Of a stretch of DNA of 33,721 nucleotides, positions 25,299 through 31,821 are shown piece after piece (position 1 is the stretch's first letter; the number at the start of each line of letters is the position of its first letter). The DNA is from an uncultured Clostridia bacterium. Its GTDB lineage: Bacteria; Bacillota; Clostridia; UBA1381. The DNA is taken from NCBI GenBank assembly GCA_910579415.1, contig CAJTUY010000008.1, forward strand, positions 1 through 33,721, in the 5' to 3' direction. The notes beneath the pieces were generated by a model. That model was not told the origin of the DNA and did not search any database. It saw only the letters and a list, made by a program, of their open reading frames with translations. Both the position numbers and the translations under genes were made by a program.

Positions 25299-26474
25299 AT
25301 GATGACAAGAGAAAAATTTGAGAAATATCCTATGATTTCACCTGAGGAAACTGAACAGGCGCTAAAAAAAGCTGTTGAGCTTACGGAAGTTAATGTAAAG
25401 GAATTTTATGATTGCTTTCCGGGTGCAAACAGTGAAAATAATTTTTACAGTGAGTTTGAAAATACCGACTGGACAGAAGGCTTCTGGACAGGAGAATTGT
25501 GGCTGGCATATGAAAAAAGCCAAAATGACGTTTTAAAGGACGCGGCGCTGAAACAGGTCGATAAGTTTCTTTACAGAATAGAAAATCATATAAAGACAGA
25601 TCACCATGACATGGGCTTTTTGTACAGTCCGTCGTGTGTTGCCGCGTATAAGCTTACGGGAAGCGAAGCAGGCAAAAAAGCCGCTGTTCTTGCCGCAGAT
25701 AATCTTTTGGGCAGATTTCATGAAAAGGGAGAATTTTTTCAGGCATGGGGTGAAATGGGCGCGCCTGATAATTACCGTCTTATCATAGACTGTCTTATGA
25801 ATATGCCGCTTCTGTTCTGGGCAAGCGAGGTTACAGGCGATGCAAAATATCGGGAGAAGGCGGAAAGGCATATAAAAACAGCAATGAAAAATATAATACG
25901 TCCCGATAACTCAACATATCATACATATTTTTTTGATACAGAAACAGGTATGCCTAAAAAGGGTGTTACATGTCAGGGCAATCGTGACGGTTCAGCATGG
26001 TCACGAGGTCAGGCATGGGGCATATACGGCAGCGCGGTTGCGTATTCAAAGCTGGGAAATGCCGAATATATAGATATATTCAGACGTGTTACGGATTATT
26101 TTATAGAGCATCTTCCGGATGACCTTGTACCGTACTGGGATTTTGATTTTGATACCGGAAGTGACGAACCGCGTGATTCTTCGGCAGGAGTGATTGCCGC
26201 ATGCGGTATGCTTGAAATGTCAAAGTATCTTGATGATGCTGAGGCTGAATATTATACAAATGCTGCAATGCGTATTATGAAAGCCCATGTTGATTTGTGC
26301 GCGGTACAAAGTACAGAACAGTCAAACGGTCTTTTACTGCACGGAACTTATGCGCGCAAAACGCCTACAAATACATGTACCAACGGCGGTGTGGACGAAT
26401 GTAATACATGGGGTGATTATTTTTATCTTGAAGCGCTTACGCGTCTTACAACAGACTGGAAGCTGTATTGGTAA
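25299..26474 (+). CDS. Unsaturated glucuronyl hydrolase, GH88 family
   Basis: This 391-residue cytoplasmic hydrolase removes the unsaturated uronic acid that polysaccharide lyases leave at the non-reducing end of oligosaccharides. The two catalytic aspartates of the Bacillus enzyme (Asp88, Asp149) correspond to Asp104 in HHDMGFLYSPS and Asp164 in RLIIDCLMNMPLLFWAS, 60 residues apart compared with 61. WTEGFWTGELWLAYE, SAWSRGQAWGIYG and DSSAGVIAACGMLE complete the pattern. There is no signal peptide. The ATG at 25299 follows GAAAGGA by 11 bases and lies downstream of the gene's own promoter. The closely related GH105 family acts on rhamnogalacturonan fragments; the motifs fit GH88 better, while the pectin-like context would suit either. 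Confidence 0.92.
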   Translation: MMTREKFEKYPMISPEETEQALKKAVELTEVNVKEFYDCFPGANSENNFYSEFENTDWTEGFWTGELWLAYEKSQNDVLKDAALKQVDKFLYRIENHIKTDHHDMGFLYSPSCVAAYKLTGSEAGKKAAVLAADNLLGRFHEKGEFFQAWGEMGAPDNYRLIIDCLMNMPLLFWASEVTGDAKYREKAERHIKTAMKNIIRPDNSTYHTYFFDTETGMPKKGVTCQGNRDGSAWSRGQAWGIYGSAVAYSKLGNAEYIDIFRRVTDYFIEHLPDDLVPYWDFDFDTGSDEPRDSSAGVIAACGMLEMSKYLDDAEAEYYTNAAMRIMKAHVDLCAVQSTEQSNGLLLHGTYARKTPTNTCTNGGVDECNTWGDYFYLEALTRLTTDWKLYW

Positions 26475-26572
26475 ATTGCCGAAAATTATTTGATGTTTTG
26501 TGAAGTAATGTTATCCGTATAACTGAGTATAATAAACACGTAATTATTATACAGGAAGTTATGGAGGATAAT

Positions 26573-27880
26573 ATGAAAAAGTCAATATGGACAGACAGTG
26601 TGGAAATGCCGCAGTTCGACAGTTTAAAAGGTGACAGAAAGACAGATGTTCTGATTATAGGCGGAGGCTTATGCGGATTATTATGCGCATATTTTTTACA
26701 GCAGGCAGGAATAGATTATATTTTGACTGAAGGCGGCAGAATAGCCAAAGGGATTACCAAGAATACAACGGCTAAAATAACCTTTTTGCATGGGTTAATA
26801 TATTCAAAATTGATTGACGGCGCAGGCAAAGACAGTGCGCAAATGTATCTTAATGCAAATAAAAGTGCGTTAGAGGAATATGAAAAACTGTGCAGTAGTA
26901 TAGATTGTGATTTTGAGAAAAAAAGCGCGTACACATATTCAATAAAAAACAGGCAAAAGATAGAAAATGAGGTTCATGCGTTGCACAGACTGGGAATAGA
27001 CGCTGAATTTAGCAATACTTCTCAGCTTCCGTTTGAAATTGCGGGCGCGGTAGGAGTTCATAATCAGGCGCAGTTTAATCCTTTGAAATTTATTGCGGAA
27101 ATTTCCAAAGGATTGAATATATATGAAAATACATTTATACGTGATATAACTCCGCATACGGCTATCGCGGAAAATGGTAAAATAACTGCTGACAAGATAA
27201 TTATAGCGACACATTTCCCGTTTATAAATAAGCACGGAAGTTATTTTCTGAAACTGTATCAGCATCGTTCGTATGTGGCGGCATTTGAAAACGCTCATGA
27301 GCTTGACGGAATGTATGTTGATGAAAATGATAAGGGCATGTCTTTTCGCTCCTATAAAAATTTGCTTTTTATCGGCGGAGGCGGACACAGAACAGGAAAG
27401 AACGGCGGAAATTGGAATGAAATATATAATTTTGTGAAAAAGTATTATCCTGACGCAAAGGAAAAGTATTCGTGGGCGGCTCAGGATTGTATGAGTCTTG
27501 ACAAAATTCCGTATATAGGTTTGTATTCAAAAAGAACGCCTGATATGTATGTTGCGTCAGGTTTTAATAAATGGGGAATAACTTCGTCTATGGCGGCAGC
27601 TGTAATTCTGACGGATATGATGCGAGGCAAGAGAAATGAGTTTGCCGAAGTATTTTCACCGCAGCGTAGTATACTAAAACCGCAGCTTGCAGTAAACGGC
27701 TTTGAGGCGACAATGAATTTATTAACGCCTACTGCGAAAAGATGTCCGCATTTAGGCTGTGCGCTTAAATGGAACAGGGCAGAGCATACGTGGGATTGCC
27801 CTTGTCATGGCTCGCGGTTTGAAGAAAACGGCAAGCTGATAGATAATCCGTCCACAGGTAATGCAAGAATTGACAAATAA
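26573..27880 (+). CDS. FAD-dependent oxidoreductase with C-terminal Rieske iron-sulfur domain
   Basis: The protein (435 residues from this start) joins a DAO-type FAD fold to a Rieske [2Fe-2S] domain. The FAD-binding motif VLIIGGGLCGLLCAY is at 26-40. The Rieske ligands are Cys391 and His393 in CPHLGC and Cys409 and His412 in CPCHGSRF. It is soluble, and its electron partner and substrate are unknown; the same architecture is widespread in Bacillota under names such as FAD-dependent oxidoreductase with Rieske domain. An ATG four codons upstream (26561) is only four to five bases from its AGGA, whereas the ATG at 26573 has GGAGG five bases away and gives the typical family start MKKSIWTD. It is a single gene with a strong bidirectional terminator after it. 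Confidence 0.9.
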   Translation: MKKSIWTDSVEMPQFDSLKGDRKTDVLIIGGGLCGLLCAYFLQQAGIDYILTEGGRIAKGITKNTTAKITFLHGLIYSKLIDGAGKDSAQMYLNANKSALEEYEKLCSSIDCDFEKKSAYTYSIKNRQKIENEVHALHRLGIDAEFSNTSQLPFEIAGAVGVHNQAQFNPLKFIAEISKGLNIYENTFIRDITPHTAIAENGKITADKIIIATHFPFINKHGSYFLKLYQHRSYVAAFENAHELDGMYVDENDKGMSFRSYKNLLFIGGGGHRTGKNGGNWNEIYNFVKKYYPDAKEKYSWAAQDCMSLDKIPYIGLYSKRTPDMYVASGFNKWGITSSMAAAVILTDMMRGKRNEFAEVFSPQRSILKPQLAVNGFEATMNLLTPTAKRCPHLGCALKWNRAEHTWDCPCHGSRFEENGKLIDNPSTGNARIDK

Positions 27881-27884
27881 AACA

Positions 27885-27914
27885 AATAACGCCTGCAAAT
27901 CAGGCGTTATTTTA
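27885..27914. terminator. Bidirectional terminator between the Rieske oxidoreductase and the flavodoxin fusion
   Basis: AATAACGCCTG (27885-27895) and CAGGCGTTATT (27901-27911) form a perfect 11-pair stem with loop CAAAT. T-rich sequence follows on the plus strand, and the minus strand continues into TTTGTTTTATT. Confidence 0.9.
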
Positions 27915-27925
27915 TTGCTATAAAA

Positions 27926-28309
27926 CTATTCAGCAGGCATGTTTACTGACAACCATTCGGTAATTTGCGTATCTGATGTTGATGCGCTTCCTCTCATTCC
28001 GTCTTTCACGTCAGCATTTGGACAAATACTTCTGATTGAAGATACGGAAGCATCAATGCCGCTTCCGCCGCTTGTGCAGAAAGGCATAATTGTTTTACCT
28101 GATAAATCATATGTTTCAAGGAAAGTGTTAATGATTTTAGGCATCGTACCCCACCAAATCGGATATCCAATAAAAACAGTGTCGTAATTACTTATATTGG
28201 CTGAAACAGGCTCAAATTCAGGTCTTGCACTATCGTCCTGCTGCTCACTGTTGGCGCGGCAATCACTGTTGTAGTTTAAATCTTCGCTTGTATACGGGAC
28301 TCTGGGCAT
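27926..28309 (-). CDS. 3-prime open part: C-terminal two thirds of the flavodoxin domain
   Basis: The 127-residue frame from the ATG at 28309 covers flavodoxin strands 2 to 5. It has the FMN loop YPIWWGTMPKIINTF and CTSGGSGIDASVSSI, but the first strand and phosphate-binding loop (YFSATGTT) lie upstream of this ATG in the same frame. No ribosome binding site precedes this ATG, so it is not a credible independent start, and without the first loop the product could not bind FMN properly. It is listed because an automatic gene finder would call it. Its real context is the interrupted fusion gene. Confidence 0.5.
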   Translation of the reverse strand: MPRVPYTSEDLNYNSDCRANSEQQDDSARPEFEPVSANISNYDTVFIGYPIWWGTMPKIINTFLETYDLSGKTIMPFCTSGGSGIDASVSSIRSICPNADVKDGMRGSASTSDTQITEWLSVNMPAE

Positions 28310-28492
28310 AATCTCATATATGTCTGAGTTTGTTGCTTCTGCAATTTTTTCAGCTAAAACCTTTGTTGTACCGGTCGCAGAGAAATATATAACCAGACTG
28401 TCAGAACTGTCTGATATAGGCGGCGTTGAAGGGAGAGGAGTTTCTGTTGGCCGAGTGATTTTTGTAATTGTTGTTTTCTGCTCCGACTGGTC

Positions 28493-28933
28493 TCAGCTCA
28501 CATTGAATTTAAAGCTTTCAGCAATAAAACGTATGGGAAGCATTGTGCGTTCATTTATAATTGCCGGAGCTGTATCAAGAATTTGCGCTGTACCGTTTAA
28601 GTATGCGGTGTTATCGTCAATAACAAGCTTTATTTCATATTCATTGTAACTGAGCGTTACTGTTTTGGTATCACCGTTCCATTGAACAGTTCCGCCCATT
28701 TCCTCTGCTACTGCACGTACAGGAAGCAATGTTCTGTTGTTAACAATTACCGGAGCTGTTCCGTCCTCGTCAATTGGCTTTTCGGTTCCGTTTACTGTCA
28801 TATTCGGATTGTTTATCTGCAATATGATTTCCGTATTATTTGTATCGGAATTGGTGTTGTCTGCTGCGCAGCCGGTAAGTGTAAGACCGAACAGCATAAT
28901 AATTGATAAAAAAATTGATATTGTTTTCTTCAT
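28493..28933 (-). CDS. 5-prime open part: lipoprotein with copper-amine-oxidase N-terminal-like domain
   Basis: This 146-residue part would be translated up to the TGA. It has a lipoprotein signal (KKTISIFLSIIMLFGLTLTGC) with lipobox LTGC and Cys22 as the lipidation site. Two repeats of about 60 residues follow, with the motif RT(L/M)LP(V/I)R and, in the first, VQWNGDTKTVTL, as in the domain also called PF07833. In Clostridia this domain is common on cell-surface proteins and probably has a binding or wall-associated role rather than oxidase activity. AAGGAGG stands before the ATG. If the TGA is not read through, the cell makes a short surface lipoprotein lacking the last strand of its second repeat. 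Confidence 0.8.
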   Translation of the reverse strand: MKKTISIFLSIIMLFGLTLTGCAADNTNSDTNNTEIILQINNPNMTVNGTEKPIDEDGTAPVIVNNRTLLPVRAVAEEMGGTVQWNGDTKTVTLSYNEYEIKLVIDDNTAYLNGTAQILDTAPAIINERTMLPIRFIAESFKFNVS

Positions 28934-28958
28934 TTTAAGGTCCTCCTTATAATTTTGA

Positions 28959-29447
28959 TTAACGTAATTTTATAAGCTGTTTTTCTGCCCAATCGGCAAG
29001 CTCAGTTTCTGATATGTCTGCGGAAAACCGTTGCCCTTCAGATACTTTGGCATTCGGAGCGAGCGCTGACATGTTTTGACCGGAACGGCCTATTCCGCTT
29101 CCGCCTGATGTTGCAAACGGAATAACTATTTTTCCGTTAAAGTCATATGATTCTATAAAGGTATCAATGATAGATGGCTCTCTATACCACCATACGGGAA
29201 AACCGACAAAAACCGCATCATACTGAGTCATATTTTCTGCTTTAGAATGAATTGCAGGACGGCAGTGAATGTCGTTCATTTCAACTGAGCTTCTGCTGTT
29301 TTTGTTTCGCCAGTCAAGGTCGGCAGAGCTATAAGGAATTTCAGGATGAATTTCAAATAAATCGGCTCCTATTCCTTTTGCAAGTCTTTGAGCGACTGAT
29401 TTGGTTATTCCGCTTGCGCTGAAATACGCAACTAATAATTTACTCAT
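28959..29447 (-). CDS. Flavodoxin
   Basis: This 162-residue cytoplasmic protein is a flavodoxin-4-type FMN protein. The phosphate-binding loop is YFSASGITKSVA (8-19), the aromatic loop FPVWWYREPSIIDTF, and the third loop FATSGGSGIGRSGQN. It would carry low-potential electrons or act as a quinone or aldehyde-stress reductase partner. It is the first gene of a minus-strand operon with the lipoprotein-flavodoxin fusion, is preceded by AGGAGG at good distance, and is driven by a promoter of MerR type facing the divergent merR gene. The two flavodoxin domains of the operon are clearly related (SGGSGI, WW and PFATSGG/PFCTSGG motifs), which suggests duplication and surface re-targeting of one copy. 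Confidence 0.92.
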   Translation of the reverse strand: MSKLLVAYFSASGITKSVAQRLAKGIGADLFEIHPEIPYSSADLDWRNKNSRSSVEMNDIHCRPAIHSKAENMTQYDAVFVGFPVWWYREPSIIDTFIESYDFNGKIVIPFATSGGSGIGRSGQNMSALAPNAKVSEGQRFSADISETELADWAEKQLIKLR

Positions 29448-29471
29448 GTTAAACCCTCCTAAATAATTAAA

Positions 29472-29500
29472 TTGACTATTATATTTGAATGTATTATAAT
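29472..29500 (+). promoter_or_regulatory. Promoter of the first merR gene
   Basis: On the plus strand TTGACT (29472-29477) is followed after 17 bases by TATAAT (29495-29500). The expected start falls just before the MerR operator, so the regulator could repress its own gene. Confidence 0.7.
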
Positions 29501-29512
29501 AAGTATAAGTTA

Positions 29513-29543
29513 AATATACACCTTAAAGTTGACTTTAAGTCAA
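29513..29543 (-). promoter_or_regulatory. MerR-type flavodoxin promoter with operator in a 19-base spacer
   Basis: On the minus strand TTGACT (29538-29543) and TATATT (29513-29518) are separated by 19 bases instead of 17. The spacer holds the perfect palindrome CTTAAAGT-TG-ACTTTAAG (29522-29539 on the plus strand), which overlaps the -35 element. Long spacer plus central dyad is the hallmark of promoters activated by MerR proteins through DNA untwisting. Confidence 0.8.
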
Positions 29544-29586
29544 TTGGCAATTTTAACAAAAAAATAAAAAAATTTAGGTGATAATT

Positions 29587-30036
29587 ATGCTTTATACGGT
29601 TGGTGAAATGGCAAAAGTATTAAATGTACCGGCATCTACGCTGCGTTATTATGATAAGGAAGGTATTCTTCCGTTTGTTGAACGTTCAAGCGGCGGTATA
29701 CGAATGTTTACAGATAAGGATTATGAATGGTTAAAGGTAGTTGAGTGTCTGAAAAAATCAGGGTTGTCTATTAAAGATATAAAAGCTTTTATAGAGATGA
29801 TAGAACGCGGAGACGATTCGCTGACTGAACGGCTTAAATTATTTAGGTCAAGGAGAGAGGCTGTGCAAAAACAGATGTCGGATATGCAGGACACTCTTGA
29901 TTATTTAGAATTTAAGTGTTGGTATTATGAACAATCCATAAAAGACGGTACAGAGAAGAGGATGCGCGCGATACCGGTTGACGAGCTTCCTCAAAAGTAT
30001 AAAAATATTAAGAAAAAAATGAATAATATTGTGTAA
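29587..30036 (+). CDS. MerR family transcriptional regulator (AdhR/NmlR-like)
   Basis: This 149-residue regulator has the MerR winged helix-turn-helix (YTVGEMAKVLNVPASTLRYY, residues 3-22, then EGILPFVERSSGGIRMFTDKD), a helix pair and a dimerising coiled coil (about 80-120). The C-terminus is short. It has a single Cys in VECLKKSG and one in FKCWYYEQS, which would suit a thiol-reactive or aldehyde/quinone signal as in AdhR/NmlR relatives, but that is inference. The ATG at 29587 follows AGGTG by six bases and is preferred to the in-frame GTG at 29578. It is divergent from the flavodoxin operon and very probably controls it. Confidence 0.9.
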   Translation: MLYTVGEMAKVLNVPASTLRYYDKEGILPFVERSSGGIRMFTDKDYEWLKVVECLKKSGLSIKDIKAFIEMIERGDDSLTERLKLFRSRREAVQKQMSDMQDTLDYLEFKCWYYEQSIKDGTEKRMRAIPVDELPQKYKNIKKKMNNIV

Positions 30037-30072
30037 GGCATAAAAGTATGTTTTAATGTGTATGAATTTTAG

Positions 30073-30095
30073 AAAGACGGTTGTCCGTCTTTTTT
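30073..30095 (+). terminator. Intrinsic terminator of the first merR gene
   Basis: AAAGACGG (30073-30080) pairs perfectly with CCGTCTTT (30085-30092) around loop TTGT and continues in a T run. Confidence 0.88.
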
Positions 30096-30238
30096 CATTT
30101 GTGATTATTATAGAACTGTTTATGTATATATTGCATATTATATCTTAGGTGTTTATTCACTTATAAACTGTATAGCGGTATCAATGGAAAATATATCGCC
30201 AATCAGAGGAAAATTAAATTTTATGAGGAGATGTTTTT

Positions 30239-30595
30239 ATGGACAATAAATTTGAAGCGGTAAAAGAGTGTACACCTAATCAGGTCGGATGCCCGACTAC
30301 AAGTTATCAGGATGTAAATGTATGTATTCCTGTTACTATCAAAGCATTCGGTGAGATTGGCAATGTAAAAACACAGTGCTTGGGAAAAGCTGTTGTTGCA
30401 TCGGGCTGTGACACTTGTAAAGGTAAATGTGATGACGTATGTAAATTTACTGTAAGTCAAAGACTTCGAGTTGAAGTGCCTATTATCTTTGGTGCAAGGG
30501 TAGAGGGCAGTGACGCTATGATAGATTGCGGCTGTGCTGAAAATGCTGATGAGTGCGATACACCCTGCGATTGTGAGCAGAGGTCATTTTTTTGA
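30239..30595 (+). CDS. Cysteine-rich conserved protein of unknown function
   Basis: This 118-residue protein has 13 cysteines and neither signal peptide nor membrane segment. An N-terminal part (CTPNQVGCPTTSYQDVNVCIPVTIKAFGEIG) leads into a cluster SGCDTCKGKCDDVC (56-69), a beta-rich stretch (LRVEVPIIFGARVEG), and an acidic, Cys-rich tail with DCGCAENADEC. The pattern recalls small clostridial proteins thought to lie in spore coats, where cysteines crosslink, but I cannot confirm a family. Metal binding is the alternative. The ribosome binding site GAGGAG is about eight bases from the ATG. The upstream 140 bases show no clear sigma-A promoter, compatible with a developmental sigma factor. An amidase remnant of a spore-associated family lies 320 bases downstream. 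Confidence 0.8.
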   Translation: MDNKFEAVKECTPNQVGCPTTSYQDVNVCIPVTIKAFGEIGNVKTQCLGKAVVASGCDTCKGKCDDVCKFTVSQRLRVEVPIIFGARVEGSDAMIDCGCAENADECDTPCDCEQRSFF

Positions 30596-30698
30596 AGAAA
30601 TAAAACAGCCGCCTGTACCGACAGGTAATCGGTCGAGGAAAACAGCTTTAACAGATTTTTGGAATCGTCTTTTCTTGTAATGAAAGGACAAATAAAAG

Positions 30699-30736
30699 CC
30701 GAGCATAATCAATAATGATTATGCTCGGTGATTTTT
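30699..30736 (+). terminator. Strong terminator downstream of the cysteine-rich gene
   Basis: CCGAGCATAATCA (30699-30711) and TGATTATGCTCGG (30716-30728) form a perfect 13-pair stem with loop ATAA, followed by TGATTTTTTT. Confidence 0.9.
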
Positions 30737-30829
30737 TTGTTTACGCTGTATTCAATACAGAGTATACTTCGACATCGGACGGTATTCATTTTGCTATCGA
30801 AGGATATGAATGAATAAGTCAATAATGAG

Positions 30830-30857
30830 AATAACGCTTAATCAAGCGTTATTTTTA
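30830..30857 (+). terminator. Hairpin terminator before the amidase remnant
   Basis: AATAACGCTT (30830-30839) and AAGCGTTATT (30844-30853) form a perfect ten-pair stem with loop AATC, followed by a T-rich stretch. No gene lies between it and the previous terminator, so a deleted or short transcript may once have ended here. Confidence 0.75.
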
Positions 30858-30910
30858 TGCGCGTGTTCTCATAAAAATATATTATATATATTTCTTGGGG
30901 AGGTTTTTTT

Positions 30911-31063
30911 ATGATATTGACTAGAAAACACCTTACAGTAATGGCGGTGGCTATTGCTGTGATTGGAGTGTTTATAGGTGTAAGACAGTATGAAATACGT
31001 CAGACAATTGCAGATAATGACCTGAAAATAATTCTTGATGCGGGTCATCGTGCGTATGCGTAA
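30911..31063 (+). pseudogene. Truncated N-acetylmuramoyl-L-alanine amidase (CwlD/Amidase_3 type)
   Basis: A 50-codon frame starts at an ATG after GGGGAGG and codes for a basic start, a membrane or signal segment (LTVMAVAIAVIGVFIGV) and then NDLKIILDAGH. That last segment is the opening strand of Amidase_3 enzymes, whose usual text is DPGHGG or DAGHGG with the His binding zinc. Instead of the next residues the frame reads RAYA and stops. The remaining 170 or more residues of the amidase are absent from all frames downstream. The promoter-proximal part and ribosome binding site are intact, so this looks like a recent truncation, not a small gene. CwlD works in spore cortex formation; that assignment for the lost gene is plausible but not provable from 50 residues. 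Confidence 0.65.
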
Positions 31064-31189
31064 TGCTTTAAAATGCGAAAAACGTCGGTTTTAAGCCTTT
31101 TTGCACCGCCATCGACGCAGGGTAGGGGCGCTGAAATGTGAGTGAAATTACAGAAAAATAGAAGTAAACCGCTTTTGTATGAAAAATGG

Positions 31190-31212
31190 CTTGTCCCACT
31201 GTGGGACAAGCT
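31190..31212. repeat. Perfect 11-base palindrome, terminator-like
   Basis: GCTTGTCCCAC and GTGGGACAAGC pair around a single central base. On the minus strand it is followed by CATTTTTC, so it may terminate the GNAT transcript. Confidence 0.7.
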
Positions 31213-31214
31213 GT

Positions 31215-31247
31215 GCAAGTCATCAATCATTTTGATTGATGACTTGC
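31215..31247. repeat. Perfect 15-base inverted repeat overlapping the GNAT stop codon
   Basis: GCAAGTCATCAATCA (31215-31229) and TGATTGATGACTTGC (31233-31247) are separated by TTT. The repeat encodes the last residues and stop of the acetyltransferase gene and lies two bases from the previous palindrome, forming a double hairpin at the 3-prime end of that transcript. Confidence 0.8.
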
Positions 31248-31777
31248 GTGATTTTAATTCTGGAAAGCTTAAACATAAGTCTTCCCAAAGCATATTTTTG
31301 TAAATTCAAATATTCCTGCTCTAATACCTTTTCTCCATAATTTAATATTTCCATTTCGCCGCTTGTTCCCGTTATAAAAATACCTGAAGAAGTGAAGCCG
31401 TTTTTCATATAGAATTTTCTACGCGCCAAACGCTGTTCTTTATTTGGCGCATTATCATCAATACGTTCAATTAAAAGCACAATTTTTTTATCGGAGAATT
31501 GCCTGCATACTTCATTTAAAAGTTTACTGCCTGTACCCCTGCTCCGTATTTTGTTTGAAACGGCAAGATAATCTACCATAACTGTATTTTTAAAAGGAAT
31601 AAGCATAGCGAAGCCTTGTAAAACACCGTTGTCTATTGATGTTATAATATTTGCCTTTCCTGTTTTGACAGAGCGCTTTACAGTAAAAAAAGGTTTCCTT
31701 TCAGATTTCGGAAAAGCTTCAAGATATATTTTCTTAATTTCTTTCCATTGATTTTTATTTGGTTTAATAATGCTCAT
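31223..31777 (-). CDS. GNAT family N-acetyltransferase
   Basis: This 184-residue enzyme transfers an acetyl group from acetyl-CoA to an unknown acceptor. The central strand and pyrophosphate loop VDYLAVSNKIRSRGTGSKLLNEV is the GNAT motif A (R-x-x-G-x-G), and RRKFYMKNGFTSSG is the usual motif B. The ATG at 31777 follows AAGGAGAA by six bases; an ATG seven codons further upstream lies within the promoter and is unlikely. The gene is divergent from a MerR regulator and has a MerR-type promoter. The pairing of a drug-sensing MerR protein with an acetyltransferase suggests a detoxification role, which is inference. A double hairpin covers its 3-prime end. Confidence 0.9.
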   Translation of the reverse strand: MSIIKPNKNQWKEIKKIYLEAFPKSERKPFFTVKRSVKTGKANIITSIDNGVLQGFAMLIPFKNTVMVDYLAVSNKIRSRGTGSKLLNEVCRQFSDKKIVLLIERIDDNAPNKEQRLARRKFYMKNGFTSSGIFITGTSGEMEILNYGEKVLEQEYLNLQKYALGRLMFKLSRIKITQVINQND

Positions 31778-31792
31778 AATTTTTCTCCTTAC

Positions 31793-31821
31793 TTGCAATT
31801 TATTTTATCATATGATATTAT
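31793..31821 (+). promoter_or_regulatory. Promoter of the second merR gene
   Basis: TTGCAA (31793-31798), a 17-base spacer and TATTAT (31816-31821) on the plus strand place the start near the operator palindrome, allowing autoregulation. Confidence 0.6.

Larger units (their letters stand above)
27926..28933 (-). pseudogene. Lipoprotein with copper-amine-oxidase N-terminal-like repeats fused to flavodoxin, interrupted by one TGA
   Basis: Reading one frame from 28933 to 27926 gives a coherent 335-codon gene broken only by a TGA at codon 147 (28493-28495). The order is lipoprotein signal, two copper-amine-oxidase N-like repeats, a Thr/Pro/Ser-rich linker (about residues 153-178), then a complete flavodoxin fold starting LVIYFSATGTTKVLAEKIAE. 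The two repeats show what the codon should be: RTLLPVR to VQW in the first (67-85) aligns with RTMLPIR to NVS-stop in the second (129-147), so TGA sits exactly on the conserved Trp, one base from TGG. The reader should treat this as one gene that is nonsense-mutated, recoded or misread in sequencing. It lies 25 bases behind a MerR-controlled flavodoxin gene in the same operon. Confidence 0.75.
30596..30910. other. Non-coding gap with two terminators
   Basis: No gene is seen. The stretch holds interleaved inverted pairs around CCTGTACCGACAGG (30612-30625), two strong terminator hairpins listed separately, and the palindrome CTGTATT-C-AATACAG (30748-30762) between them. It ends with the AT-rich leader and GGGGAGG ribosome binding site of the amidase remnant. 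I recognise no RNA family. Confidence 0.5.

Noticed and set aside
28493..28495. TGA as a general tryptophan codon or as selenocysteine
   Set aside because: Other genes in the window end with TGA (for example at 1039 and 5830) and use TGG for Trp, so the code is standard. No SECIS-like element is apparent after the TGA, and the repeat alignment demands Trp, not a Cys-like residue.
31045..31293. Minus-strand 82-residue open frame overlapping the end of the GNAT gene and the amidase remnant
   Set aside because: It reads through the long palindromes at 31190-31247, has no ribosome binding site and overlaps a well-supported gene in another frame; it looks like non-coding repeat sequence.
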